Source: Entamoeba invadens IP1
Taxonomy: Eukaryota; Evosea; Mastigamoebida; Endamoebidae
DNA length: 11,667 nt
Direction of reading: 5' to 3'
NCBI RefSeq assembly: GCF_000330505.1
Contig: NW_004440273.1
Location: 1,372 to 13,038, forward strand
Below, one piece after another: positions 1-7,921 of this stretch; positions within the stretch are counted from its first letter, which is position 1, and every line of letters starts with the position of its first letter. Below the pieces are notes generated by a model. The model saw only the letters and a list, made by a program, of their open reading frames with translations, searched no databases and had not been told where the DNA came from. The translations under genes were made by a program, and so were the position numbers.

Positions 1-302
1 ATGCTGTTAACAAACAGCTCAGCAGTGGCAGTTCTTACATTTTTTCACTTGTGAGAAGTGGCACTTTGAATCCAAAAAAGTTTGGGAAGACTGGAAATTA
101 CACCAGTAATGAATTTTGTCTTTATTCTCAAAACAGTTCAGCACTTTTTGCATTCGGTGGTGGTTGTGATATACTTGTGTACAAAAAAGGCATTGATGGT
201 AGTTATTGCAGCAATCCATCCACTTACACCGCCAAACAAACCGAGTTGACTGATAAAAACAAATTCACACCCAAGAGTATCTTTGTTTTCCAACTTAACT
301 GA
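1..302 (+). CDS. TLDc-domain protein, C-terminal end (5' end outside window)
   Basis: The frame starting at base 3 is open through the window edge to a TGA at 300-302, giving about 99 residues. It reads like the second half of a TLDc domain: a strand ending in IFSLVRSGTLNPKKF, then NEFCLYSQ, then FAFGGGCDILVYKKG, then a serine/tyrosine loop (GSYCSNPSTYTA), and a final strand SIFVFQLN. The FAFG-G-DI core followed by a SYC loop and a terminal FQL strand is the usual end of this fold. TLDc domains occur in TBC1D24/OXR1-like proteins (V-ATPase binding, oxidative stress) and in a large Entamoeba family whose roles are mostly unknown. No in-frame stop or frameshift is seen, so this could be a working gene. 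The true start lies upstream; the in-frame GTG at 51 is not a credible start because the domain already runs through it. Family placement is from sequence pattern only. Confidence 0.72.
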   Translation, partial: AVNKQLSSGSSYIFSLVRSGTLNPKKFGKTGNYTSNEFCLYSQNSSALFAFGGGCDILVYKKGIDGSYCSNPSTYTAKQTELTDKNKFTPKSIFVFQLN

Positions 303-428
303 CTTTTTTGTCATATTTTGTTTTTGTATAATATTTACAACACTTTGACTCCAAAGTGTCATATTTGCAATTTGCCACGTCACTACAACTTGAATTAATG
401 TACACAAGTTTTAACAAAATATGTCCTT

Positions 429-475
429 TTTGAAGGGCCGGACAGACAGGAAGAAAACGGGTTTTACCCTTCAAA
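429..475. repeat. Inverted repeat, 9-bp arms
   Basis: TTTGAAGGG (429-437) is mirrored by CCCTTCAAA (467-475). A smaller palindrome (AAAAC-GG-GTTTT) sits in the loop, so a transcript could form a nested hairpin. The function is unknown; it could be part of the 3' processing region of the TLDc gene or the relic of a short interspersed element. Confidence 0.5.
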
Positions 476-575
476 CCTAACACTGGAACGAACACTCGAT
501 TAGGACATCTTTGATGTTTCTTTTTTCAGGCATCTCCTCTTTGTGTCTAGTATCTTCTGGAGATGGATTTACGAC

Positions 576-616
576 GCCGCAACTCGCCGGGTTCAACAAG
601 TTTCGACAGTTGCGGC
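576..616. repeat. GC-rich inverted repeat flanked by an 11-bp direct repeat
   Basis: GCCGCAACT (576-584) pairs perfectly with AGTTGCGGC (608-616) across a 23-base loop. The pair is flanked by two copies of CTCTTTGTGTC (537-547 and 624-634). In such AT-rich DNA a 9-bp GC-rich stem is unlikely by chance. A tRNA was considered because the loop contains GGGTTCAAC, but no acceptor or anticodon stem fits. Confidence 0.45.
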
Positions 617-1171
617 ATATCTACTCTTTGTGTCCCGTTGTATCTTTCCGAAGTATATTAATTGAAAAGTAGTTTGGTATTTTTATTTATTATGGGTTTT
701 CTCAAACTACAAACTATAGTAAAATATTAAAATCATATTAAAGTTGATATTTTCATCTAAAAACAAATAGCACAATTGTTGATATAATTAATTATAATTT
801 GATAGTTTGGTAACACAAATTTTTAAAGCAACAAACTAAAAAAAGATCAATAGACTTTTTTACATATTAAGAATATGACAATTGACAATATATAATATTA
901 ACTATTTTAAATAAAATAAGTAAAAAGCACTGCTGACGCTATTAAGATCGGGCATTTATTATAATCATTAATAAAATTTAGAATAACAAATTTGTTTCCA
1001 AGTAAAATATTCCTATTTTTCCCGTTTTTTTACTGTTTTTTTAACACAGAGATAGTGGAAATTATTTCAAAATAAAACTATAACGAATAGTTTATTTATC
1101 ATAATGTACCATAAATAAAGAGTTGTGAAAGTGTATTTTTTGGATTTCAATTATCTCAAAAACTTTATTTT

Positions 1172-1693
1172 TCAAAAAACAATATGTGTTGAAGTTTTTG
1201 CCTTTGCAAGAACTTCAACTCCCTCAGCCGTCGTCTCAGACTTCAACAACACTGCAACACATCGACCATATGGAAGATTGAAAGCGGCTCCTGTTTTGTG
1301 AGCTATTTAGTGAACAACCCCAAGGAATGTGGAAGAAACGGCTTACCATCAATGGTAGCTGCATTGTGCATCTTCTCTCTTGCAACAAAACCCCGTTGAA
1401 TGACTCGAAATAGTCGTCGAAGACTAATTTGCCTGTTTTTTTTACAAGACCGTCTGTGTACTCATTTGTTATAACTGGGACATAAGCATCAACCACATGA
1501 ACCAAAACATTGATACCACAGTCTGTTCGAGCTTTCTTTGGTAATGAGACACAAAACATTGGGTCGATGATAGCAACTGATGGAGTCAATGAATATTCTT
1601 CAAGTGGACACTTCTTGCCAGTCTCTGTGTTTTTGATGACAGCAAATGGGGTGACTTCAGACTCCATGCCAGTTGTCAAAGAATTCATGAAAC
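1172..1693 (-). pseudogene. Broken AdhE/ADH2-type iron alcohol dehydrogenase fragment
   Basis: Reading the minus strand from about 1693, the translation matches the iron-containing alcohol dehydrogenase half of bifunctional AdhE (Entamoeba ADH2, which converts acetyl-CoA to ethanol in fermentation). The series includes TTGMESEVTPFAVI, CPLEEYSLTPSVAIIDP, GINVLVHVVDAYVPVI and NEYTDGL. Near 1387 the frame changes and continues as AREKMHNAATIDG. After another shift near 1335 it reads TFLGVVH, then a TAA (1307-1309, where AdhE proteins commonly have Ser), then IAHKTGAAFNLPYGRCVAV. The metal-binding histidine region is therefore present but interrupted. After LPYGR the expected continuation is missing and the text jumps to TAEGVEVLAKA, suggesting an internal deletion, before a TGA at 1172-1174. 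The whole aldehyde dehydrogenase half and the start of the alcohol dehydrogenase half are absent. Not functional. Confidence 0.85.
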
Positions 1694-1696
1694 TAT

Positions 1697-4632
1697 TTTG
1701 TGAGAAGTATGGCAAGAGTGGCAAAAGTTACACTGAAGAATTCAGATTTGGTAAGACCAAGATTTTCTTCAAGGTTGGTGTTCTTGCTGAAATTGAAGAG
1801 ATTAGAGAAAATAGAATCACTTAAATTGTTGGTGGTCTTCATATGTGTGCAAAAGCCATCGCACAAAGAAAGCTTATTGAACAAAAATTCGATGAACATA
1901 TTGCCATTATTGTCATTCAAGACACCATTCACACTTGGTACCAATTCAGAAATTGGGTTTGGTTCAGATTGTTCCAAAAGGTCAAACCAACACTCAAGAG
2001 AAGAAGAGTCAACGAAGAACCGCAGCCAAGGACAAAGAAATTGAAATTTTGAAGAAGAAGCTTGCTGAAGAAATTGCAGAGAGAGAAGCCGTTGAAAAGG
2101 CACTTTCTGAAATTAAAATCAAGAACGTCGACTTGGAAGCTTTATTTTGAAAGTTTAATGAAGATATTGAATCAAAAAAGGTTTTAATTGAAGAGGCGGA
2201 TATAAAGTCACAAGAAGACCCAAAACACATTGAGGAACTCCAAGGTGATATTAAGAGAGGAAAGGAAGACTTGAGCAAGTTAACCACTGAATACAACTAA
2301 CTTGAAGCTGATAATCAAAGACTTCAAAACGAAATTACTGAGCACAAAGCGACTATTGCTAGGAAGGATAGTGTCATCACCGAGTAAAACAAATACATTG
2401 AAGATAAGGAAGGCGAAATTTCCGACTTAAAGAAGAAACTTGAAGCTAAAGAAGACAATTCAAAATATCTTGAGACGCAATCACATGAGAAGGAAGACGA
2501 CATTGCTGATTTGGAGAAACAAGTCAAGATCTTGCAAAACACCATTTCTGATGTCAACGCACAGAAAGAAGACTCCGGAGCTGTTTGATGATCTTGCCAA
2601 TATTAAAAATGATTTGAAAAAGACTCAATTTGCTCTTGACGATACTGAGAAGAAACTCTACAAACAAATTGCTCAGAACAAGAAGGTCTCAGACGAGAGA
2701 GATGGATATAACCAACAATTGCAAGCTGAAAAGACCAAGACTGCTGCTTTGACCTCAGCAAAGAATGCAAATGATAAAAAGATTTTATCATTGAATCAGA
2801 GAAAGACGAATTAGTAGATAAGAATAGAAAACTTGCTGAGTTGGTTAAGAGAATTGAAGATAGTCTGAATGACTCTGATATGTTGAAAGCATAGAAGTCC
2901 GACAACGAAGCTCGAATCCAAATTTGTAAAGATGTTATGGAGAAGACTGAAAATCGAATTTAAATCAAAAAGACGTTGAAATTCATAAATTGAACGAACA
3001 ACTTGCCTAAACTGCTGATAAGAAATACAAGCTTGAAGCTGATACCGAGAATATGAACAGAAAGAAAGATGCTTAAGAGAAGCAATTGGCTCAATTGAAG
3101 GCTGACAATGACAATTTGACTAAAGCCAAATCTGTTGTCGATGCCAAATTGAAAGACGCTGAAAGAGAAAAAGCTGCTCTTAACGAAGGGGTTAAAGCCG
3201 CAAACGAGAAGTTGAGAATTACTAAGAACACTTGGGAAGAACTAAAGCCGAACTTGACCAACTCCAACAGAACTTTGACTATCTTAAGAAGAATGCCGAC
3301 ACTGATGCTGCCGATAAGAAGAAACTCAATGGAACGGTTAATGAGAGCAATAAGAAGATTGAGGAATTGGGTGCCAAAGTCGACGAACTTACTGGTGTTA
3401 TCACAAGAAGAGAACAAGAAGTTGCTGAAGCCAACGAAGAGCTTGAAACTGTCAAGAAGGACAAAATTGTGAAAGAAAAGGAGGCAAAGAAATTGAAAGC
3501 AGAAAACGACGAAATTAAAGAGAACATGAAAAACTTGGCGAATGACAAAGACCAACTTTGTCTTGAAAAGAAGAAGCTTTAAGACGAATATGACCTACTC
3601 AATAACTTGGTTTCAGGACATGAAGACGAGATCAACAATTTGAATGGTTCGATCAAAAAGTTACAAAGAGACTTTTGTAAGACTTTAGAAGCAAACAACA
3701 CCGAGTTGACTGAATTAAGAAACAGAACAACTAAAGACAAGAAGAAAATAGCCGATTTGGAACAACAAGTACAAGACCTTGAAGATAGACCAGTTGGGAC
3801 TTCAAATATTGATCGAACAGAGGTCATCAAGAGAGACAACCAAATTGTTGATTTGGAGAAAACGGTTGCTGCGTTGAAAGAACAGAACACTCAACTTGAT
3901 GCTGCTAATAAGGATATAAAAAAGCAAGCAATTGAAGATGTTTTTAAGATTAAGAATTATGAATCACAAACTTAGGCACTTGAAGCACAAAAGAAGATGG
4001 CTTTAAACAACAAAACTAATGAAAAAGACTGCCTCATTTCTCAATCAATCTGATAGAAGAAAGAATGTGGAAGACCAAGTCAAAACACTCAATGCACAAG
4101 TTTCATCACTTAAAGTCCAAGTCAGTGCACCAGCTTCTGTTGCTCAAAAAGAAGAGAAGAATATGTTGAATGCAAGAATTGCTGAAATCCAAACTCAACC
4201 CGATGAAGAAAGACAGAAGGCTGACAGTGCAGATGCATTTTGAAAGGCTGCTGATAGCATATTACAGTAAGTCCAAATATTACTATTATAATTGTTATTT
4301 GCTTCATCAACTTGGATGAAGCAAATAACACTAAAGAAAAAATGACTAAAAAGCGAATGACTTGACGGTCCAAGTTGATCAACTTACTGATGAGAAGAAG
4401 AAGAAGGATTTGGAGGAAATGGACAAGATGATTAACAAATTGAATGCTGAAGTCGACATAGCACAGAGACAACTTGACACTGCAAATGATGACAAAGATG
4501 GCACTGAAGCGATAAAACACAAATACCAAGACAAACTGAAGAGCGTTAGAATTGAACTTGATCAAGAATAGAAAGACCATGCCAAGACCCAATTGATTAA
4601 AGGCAAGTACGAGAAAGATATCGCTGAAATCA
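1697..4632 (+). pseudogene. Myosin II heavy chain pseudogene (converter, neck and coiled-coil tail)
   Basis: The fragment opens in the converter of a conventional myosin motor (FRFGKTKIFFKVGVLAEIEE). It passes through a degraded IQ/neck segment (IAIIVIQDTIHTW) and the RNWVWFRLFQKVKPTL junction that marks the head-tail border of myosin II, then becomes a long heptad-rich coiled coil. The ATPase head is missing. By position modulo 3, the coding frame runs 1 (to about 2015), 0 (to about 2570), 1 (to about 2785), 0 (to about 2955), 2 (to about 3235), 1 (to about 4040), 2 (to about 4270), 1 (4312-4350), then 0. In-frame stops start at 1822, 2148, 2298, 2385, 2892, 3008, 3074, 3580, 3973, 4241, 4268 and 4569. 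The tail of roughly 880 codons is shorter than a full myosin II tail. Homology fades after about 4632. An intact homologue would be the actin motor for capping and motility; this copy cannot encode it. Confidence 0.9.
4293..4330. repeat. Perfect 16-bp hairpin with 6-base loop inside the myosin relic
   Basis: TGTTATTTGCTTCATC (4293-4308) is followed by AACTTG and then its exact reverse complement (4315-4330). The right arm reads as myosin tail (LDEANNT, frame 1) and continues into the relic. The left arm does not read as tail, so it is best explained as an inverted copy of the right arm made by template switching during replication. Confidence 0.85.
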
Positions 4633-5393
4633 TAAAATTCATTTGCTCGGCGAATGTTTGTTTGCCCAACTGTATTCCAAAACTAAATAATCAATAACAC
4701 AACCAATGACATAAATAAGATTTAGACCATTTGACCAATCATTTTCATCTAAAAGTGAATAAATACAGTTGATTTGGTAATAAATTTGAACAAAATAATA
4801 AGAAAATAATGTTAACAAACTTCAAGTAAAGTTATCAGTCTTTTTGAAAATCAACGACTTGATAAACTGGCTGTCTGAAACTCCACGATTTTCTTTTCTT
4901 GACGCTCACGAAGCAGCTTATTTCTTTGATTTTCGTTGTTTTGTATTTCAGTTATAGCTGTTTAATTCGTTGTCGTATTTGATCATTTAATGCGTGTTTG
5001 GCAACATGTTTTTGAACATATCAATATTATTTTTTGTTTAAGTCGAGTACCAAATAAATCGTTTTATTCGTTGATGAAAAAAATGCTTAGCCTTTATGTT
5101 TTTAAGTTGTAAAAAATCAACCAATCATATTCGATAAATAAGTTTAACAGAATAAATAAGGTTTCTGTATCGAATTTAATCCTAATATAAAATATCCAAA
5201 TTTCACTTTTTAAAGTTAATATAAACTACTTGTATTTAAATTTGTTCTTTTATTAAACAATAAAAATGTTTTTATATTTAAACTATCTATATTCCACAAA
5301 AATAATAAGCAAAATTGTCTTTCAGGTATAAAGTTAATTAAAAACGCACAAAAATATAACTTGTTAATCAAATTTAAAATTTAATCACCACAA
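4633..5393. other. Intergenic region, AT-rich
   Basis: About 760 bases between the myosin relic and the 3' end of the repeat-protein gene on the opposite strand. Apart from a weak minus-strand relic (4851-5020), no gene, RNA or clear repeat is visible. The two neighbouring transcription units converge here, so both 3' ends would lie in this stretch. Confidence 0.6.
4851..5020 (-). pseudogene. Possible C-terminal relic of a charged coiled-coil protein
   Basis: From 5020 downward the minus strand reads QKHVAKHALNDQIRQRIKQL and meets a TAA (4952-4954). One frame over, from 4955, it continues ITEIQNNENQRNKLLRERQE and on to a TGA at 4851-4853. The charged, glutamine/asparagine-rich helix-like composition and the way the two frames join suggest the end of a coding sequence with one frameshift. 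It is short and no family is recognised; chance is a real alternative. Confidence 0.25.
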
Positions 5394-7340
5394 TTATTTA
5401 AATCCATTTAAAAACAATTGGGTGTGTTGATTTTGGAAAAACATGGGTTGTGTTTGCCCAAACCCAAAAGTTCGATTTTGTACAGTATATTGGTCGTTTT
5501 GTAGTAATAACTGTTTGTTTTCAACGATATGAACATTTTCACAATTATCAAGTTGAACATTTTCATTTACTTTTATAGCAACAGAACACTCTTTACAATG
5601 CTCTAACACAACATGTGAAGTCTCACTTTCAATATTCAAAACAATATTTTCGCAGTGTTCACACTTCACTCTTTGAGCATTTACGTTTTGTTGTTCTTTA
5701 AAATCAGGGATATTTCTCTCAATCAATTCTTCTGAACATAGAGAATATAAATTTTGAGGGATGTGCGAATTGTCAATTTCCATCTTAACAACAACATCTT
5801 TTTCAGAAAACTGTTGACCACTAAAATTGTTAATTGTTGTGTTTTTAATTATCAACATTTCTATTATGTTTCCAATTTGAAAATTAAATGTTATAGATGA
5901 GTCGTACATTGAAATCGACCTATTGGCGCTATCCAACATATAACCCAAATCTATACACTTCTTAAATATGACATTGGGTGCGCCAAGTAGAATAAGGCCT
6001 CCTGGTGTTGGATTAATGTAATTCACAAGTTCATAAGTCCCACAAACGACACTGCGCAAATTCGATAAACTCCCGCAGTAATTTTCAATTTTAACAGAGT
6101 TTAAAATATCAATTTTTTGAATCAAATGAATTGACTTTCTGGGCGAACAAACACAATTTTTTAATAAAAAATTTGGATGGTCGATCACTACATCCTTTAA
6201 GTTGACAGTTTCAGTTTTTGTGTCCAAGTCTCGCATGTTATTATTGGTCATTCTTGAATATAATGAGAGTATTTTATCTTTAGCTGTATTGTATTCTTCA
6301 CAAGTCATCATCTCAGTGACACAAACAATATCTTCATTTTTGCTTTGTACTTTGTGGCAAATTAAATTAAGTTCTGATGGAAATTTGAAAGTTGAATTAT
6401 TCGAAACAACACAATCTTTTATTGACTCAAAATTGCCAACAAATTGAATGTTTTTAGAACTGTTAAGTAAAAGGGTTTCCAACTTGTTTGTTTCAAACCA
6501 AAACTCACAATTGTCGCAGTAGTCAATTTTCAGAGTCGTACAATTTTCAAAAGTGTTTTTGAATACAAAATTGTTCATGTTAAATAAAAACACTTTCTTA
6601 GTTTCTTTGAAATTTATTGGGATGAAGTCTTTGATTGAACAGAGTGTTATATTCTCTGCATTGATTTGGTGTGAACTTGTCAGTTCTGATTTGTTCACAA
6701 TCAATTTAATTACTTTGCTTGATACCGTTGGTTTGACACAATCATCAAGTGTTAACGAATTGATAACAGTATGTGTTGTCACACTCATATTTTGGCAACC
6801 TTTAAAATGCAATTTCAAGTCTTTGTCGTTCAAAAACACGAAATTTGTATTTGTGAACATATTAAAAGAAAAATCGTTGTGTTCTTCAGCGTCGATTGTC
6901 ACCGTGCAATTATTTAATTGAATCATATTAATATCATTGGCACAGTTTTTATTCACAAAAACGTCACAGTTGTTTGTGAATTCCAAATTTAACTTCTTCA
7001 ACTGTTTCAACATCATAAAGTCAATTTCCTTTCTCAAATTTTTAATTGACATTTCTTCAACACAAACAAATGGAAAATTTGGTATACTTTCCCACACCTT
7101 TTTATCACCTTTTCTGGTAGTTTTTACTTCACAAGCAAAGTTTTCAAGTGTGACCTTTTTTACTGAAGGACACGTGTTGGAAAATGTTATTTGAGTATTG
7201 ACACTGATCACTTCTTTCACATTTAATATCTTTGGTAGTGTAAACTCGTTAGTATTATTACCCATTTCCATTTCGTTTTGTGATTCTATGTATTTTATTT
7301 TCAAGACTTCAACTGTGTTATCCAACTGCATTTGTGACAT
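5394..7340 (-). CDS. Cys/Asn-rich solenoid-like repeat protein, function unknown (5' truncated)
   Basis: Minus-strand open frame ending with TAA at 5394-5396. The first in-frame ATG is at 7338-7340 (648 residues), but the open frame extends to 7493 and coding character continues further upstream, so this is probably not the native start. No signal peptide or membrane segment is visible. The protein is built of irregular short strands ending in N-C or C-x-N turns, for example LNNCTVTI, LDDCVKPTV, FENCTTLKI, VKCEHCENIVLNI, LEHCKECSVAI and LDNCENVHIV. This pattern is typical of leucine-rich-repeat or beta-solenoid folds, in the manner of large Entamoeba-specific repeat families. The C-terminus is Gln/Asn/Phe-rich (FGFGQTQPMFFQNQ). 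No catalytic motif is seen. There are no internal stops, so loss of the 5' end must be recent or the shortened frame may still be used. Confidence 0.6.
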   Translation of the reverse strand: MSQMQLDNTVEVLKIKYIESQNEMEMGNNTNEFTLPKILNVKEVISVNTQITFSNTCPSVKKVTLENFACEVKTTRKGDKKVWESIPNFPFVCVEEMSIKNLRKEIDFMMLKQLKKLNLEFTNNCDVFVNKNCANDINMIQLNNCTVTIDAEEHNDFSFNMFTNTNFVFLNDKDLKLHFKGCQNMSVTTHTVINSLTLDDCVKPTVSSKVIKLIVNKSELTSSHQINAENITLCSIKDFIPINFKETKKVFLFNMNNFVFKNTFENCTTLKIDYCDNCEFWFETNKLETLLLNSSKNIQFVGNFESIKDCVVSNNSTFKFPSELNLICHKVQSKNEDIVCVTEMMTCEEYNTAKDKILSLYSRMTNNNMRDLDTKTETVNLKDVVIDHPNFLLKNCVCSPRKSIHLIQKIDILNSVKIENYCGSLSNLRSVVCGTYELVNYINPTPGGLILLGAPNVIFKKCIDLGYMLDSANRSISMYDSSITFNFQIGNIIEMLIIKNTTINNFSGQQFSEKDVVVKMEIDNSHIPQNLYSLCSEELIERNIPDFKEQQNVNAQRVKCEHCENIVLNIESETSHVVLEHCKECSVAIKVNENVQLDNCENVHIVENKQLLLQNDQYTVQNRTFGFGQTQPMFFQNQHTQLFLNGFK

Positions 7341-7611
7341 ATCAATTCCATTGCCAACAAACTCTATTTGTGTCGGGTAACAATTACGAATGACACTTTC
7401 AAGTTTAGTGGTCTCTATCAAATTTCTAAATCCTGTTGTGTTGACTGTCACTAAACTGTTGTTACAGATTGGACGGAATGTGTCTAATACATCTCAAAAT
7501 ATCGTCGAAGTGTAATTCTTGCAGTTTGGCGTGAGACTGACATATTGATCAAATCCCTTTTCATCAGACCAATCTATGTATATCTCACAGTAGTGTGTTT
7601 TAACGGTGTCC
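7341..7611 (-). pseudogene. Upstream coding remnant of the repeat protein, with in-frame TGA
   Basis: The frame of the repeat protein continues upstream of its first ATG: DVLDTFRPICNNSLVTVNTT (7493 downward), a TGA at 7494-7496, then in the same frame about 38 codons reading DTVKTHYCEIYIDWSDEKG and on to CKNYTSTIF, up to the transposon at 7611. Both sides of the stop look equally coding, so TGA is most simply a nonsense mutation. An intron ending in the nearby TAG (7484-7486) is less likely because no Entamoeba-like GTTTGT donor is present. Confidence 0.55.
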
Positions 7612-7671
7612 GGACAAAATAATGTTGGCAAAAATAATGTAGGACAAAATAATGTGGGCAACAATAACAAT
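7612..7671 (+). repeat. Tandem 30-bp duplication of the left transposon end
   Basis: GGACAAAATAATGT occurs at 7612 and again at 7642. Similarity continues as TGGCAA versus GGGCAA, and AATAA follows in both. The outer copy is imperfect and has no partner at the right end, where the repeat stops at 10258/10259. The repeated termini could be binding sites for the transposase finger, but that is inference. Confidence 0.75.
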
Positions 7672-7891
7672 TCAACAAAAGTTCATTTGAATTCAACAAT
7701 TAACACTTTTAAAAACAACAATTTTTTTAATCTATTTTTATAAATAATTATTCAATTAATAGAACTTAATTCAATATCAATTTTGTAGTTTTTAGGTCAA
7801 TTTCCCGATAAAATATAACATTAAAACCATATTAAAAATGCATTTGGTGTGACTAACTTAATAAATACAACAGAAATAAACATCTTGTGAT
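7641..7891 (+). repeat. Left terminal inverted repeat of the MULE
   Basis: It begins AGGACAAAATAATGTGGGCA and ends CATCTTGTGAT. By eye it matches the reverse complement of 10009-10259 base for base with no gap. It contains two 10-bp palindromes, TTGAATTCAA (7687-7696) and AAATGCATTT (7836-7845). It ends 30 bases before the transposase ATG, so the repeat probably also supplies the promoter. Confidence 0.93.
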
Positions 7892-7921
7892 AAAACTAAT
7901 TAAATAAACCGATTAAAATTT

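Larger units (their letters stand above)
303..1171. other. Intergenic region, AT-rich, with a hairpin-bearing island
   Basis: No supportable gene is seen on either strand over about 870 bases. A T-rich tract follows the TLDc stop directly and may contain its 3' end. From about 420 to 660 the sequence is clearly richer in G and C than its surroundings and contains two inverted repeats and one direct repeat, listed separately. From about 660 to 1171 it is low-complexity A/T sequence without repeats that stand out by eye. Confidence 0.6.

Noticed and set aside
560..640. tRNA-like sequence with GGGTTCAAC resembling a B box
   Set aside because: No acceptor stem, anticodon arm or A box can be placed around it; only one 9-bp hairpin forms.
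3091..3555. 154-codon minus-strand open frame with apparent hydrophobic segments
   Set aside because: Same explanation: reverse complement of the myosin tail; no independent support.
4268..4311. Possible intron starting GTAAGT inside the myosin relic
   Set aside because: Entamoeba introns usually start GTTTGT, no clear TAG acceptor follows at the right distance, and the gene is broken anyway.
1822..4571. Alternative genetic code with TAA/TAG read as glutamine, which would rescue many myosin stops
   Set aside because: The same region also needs about eight frame changes and has TGA stops. In the AdhE and SecA-like relics the TAA codons fall at positions that are not glutamine, and CAA is used freely.
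4122..4592. 156-codon minus-strand open frame rich in Phe, Leu and Ile
   Set aside because: It is the complement of the Lys/Glu/Gln-rich coiled-coil codons, which always read as hydrophobic on the opposite strand.
749..4754. 14-bp direct repeat ATTTTCATCTAAAA at 749-762 and 4741-4754 flanking the pseudogene block
   Set aside because: Short and AT-rich; flanking sequence does not extend the match convincingly, so it is probably chance.
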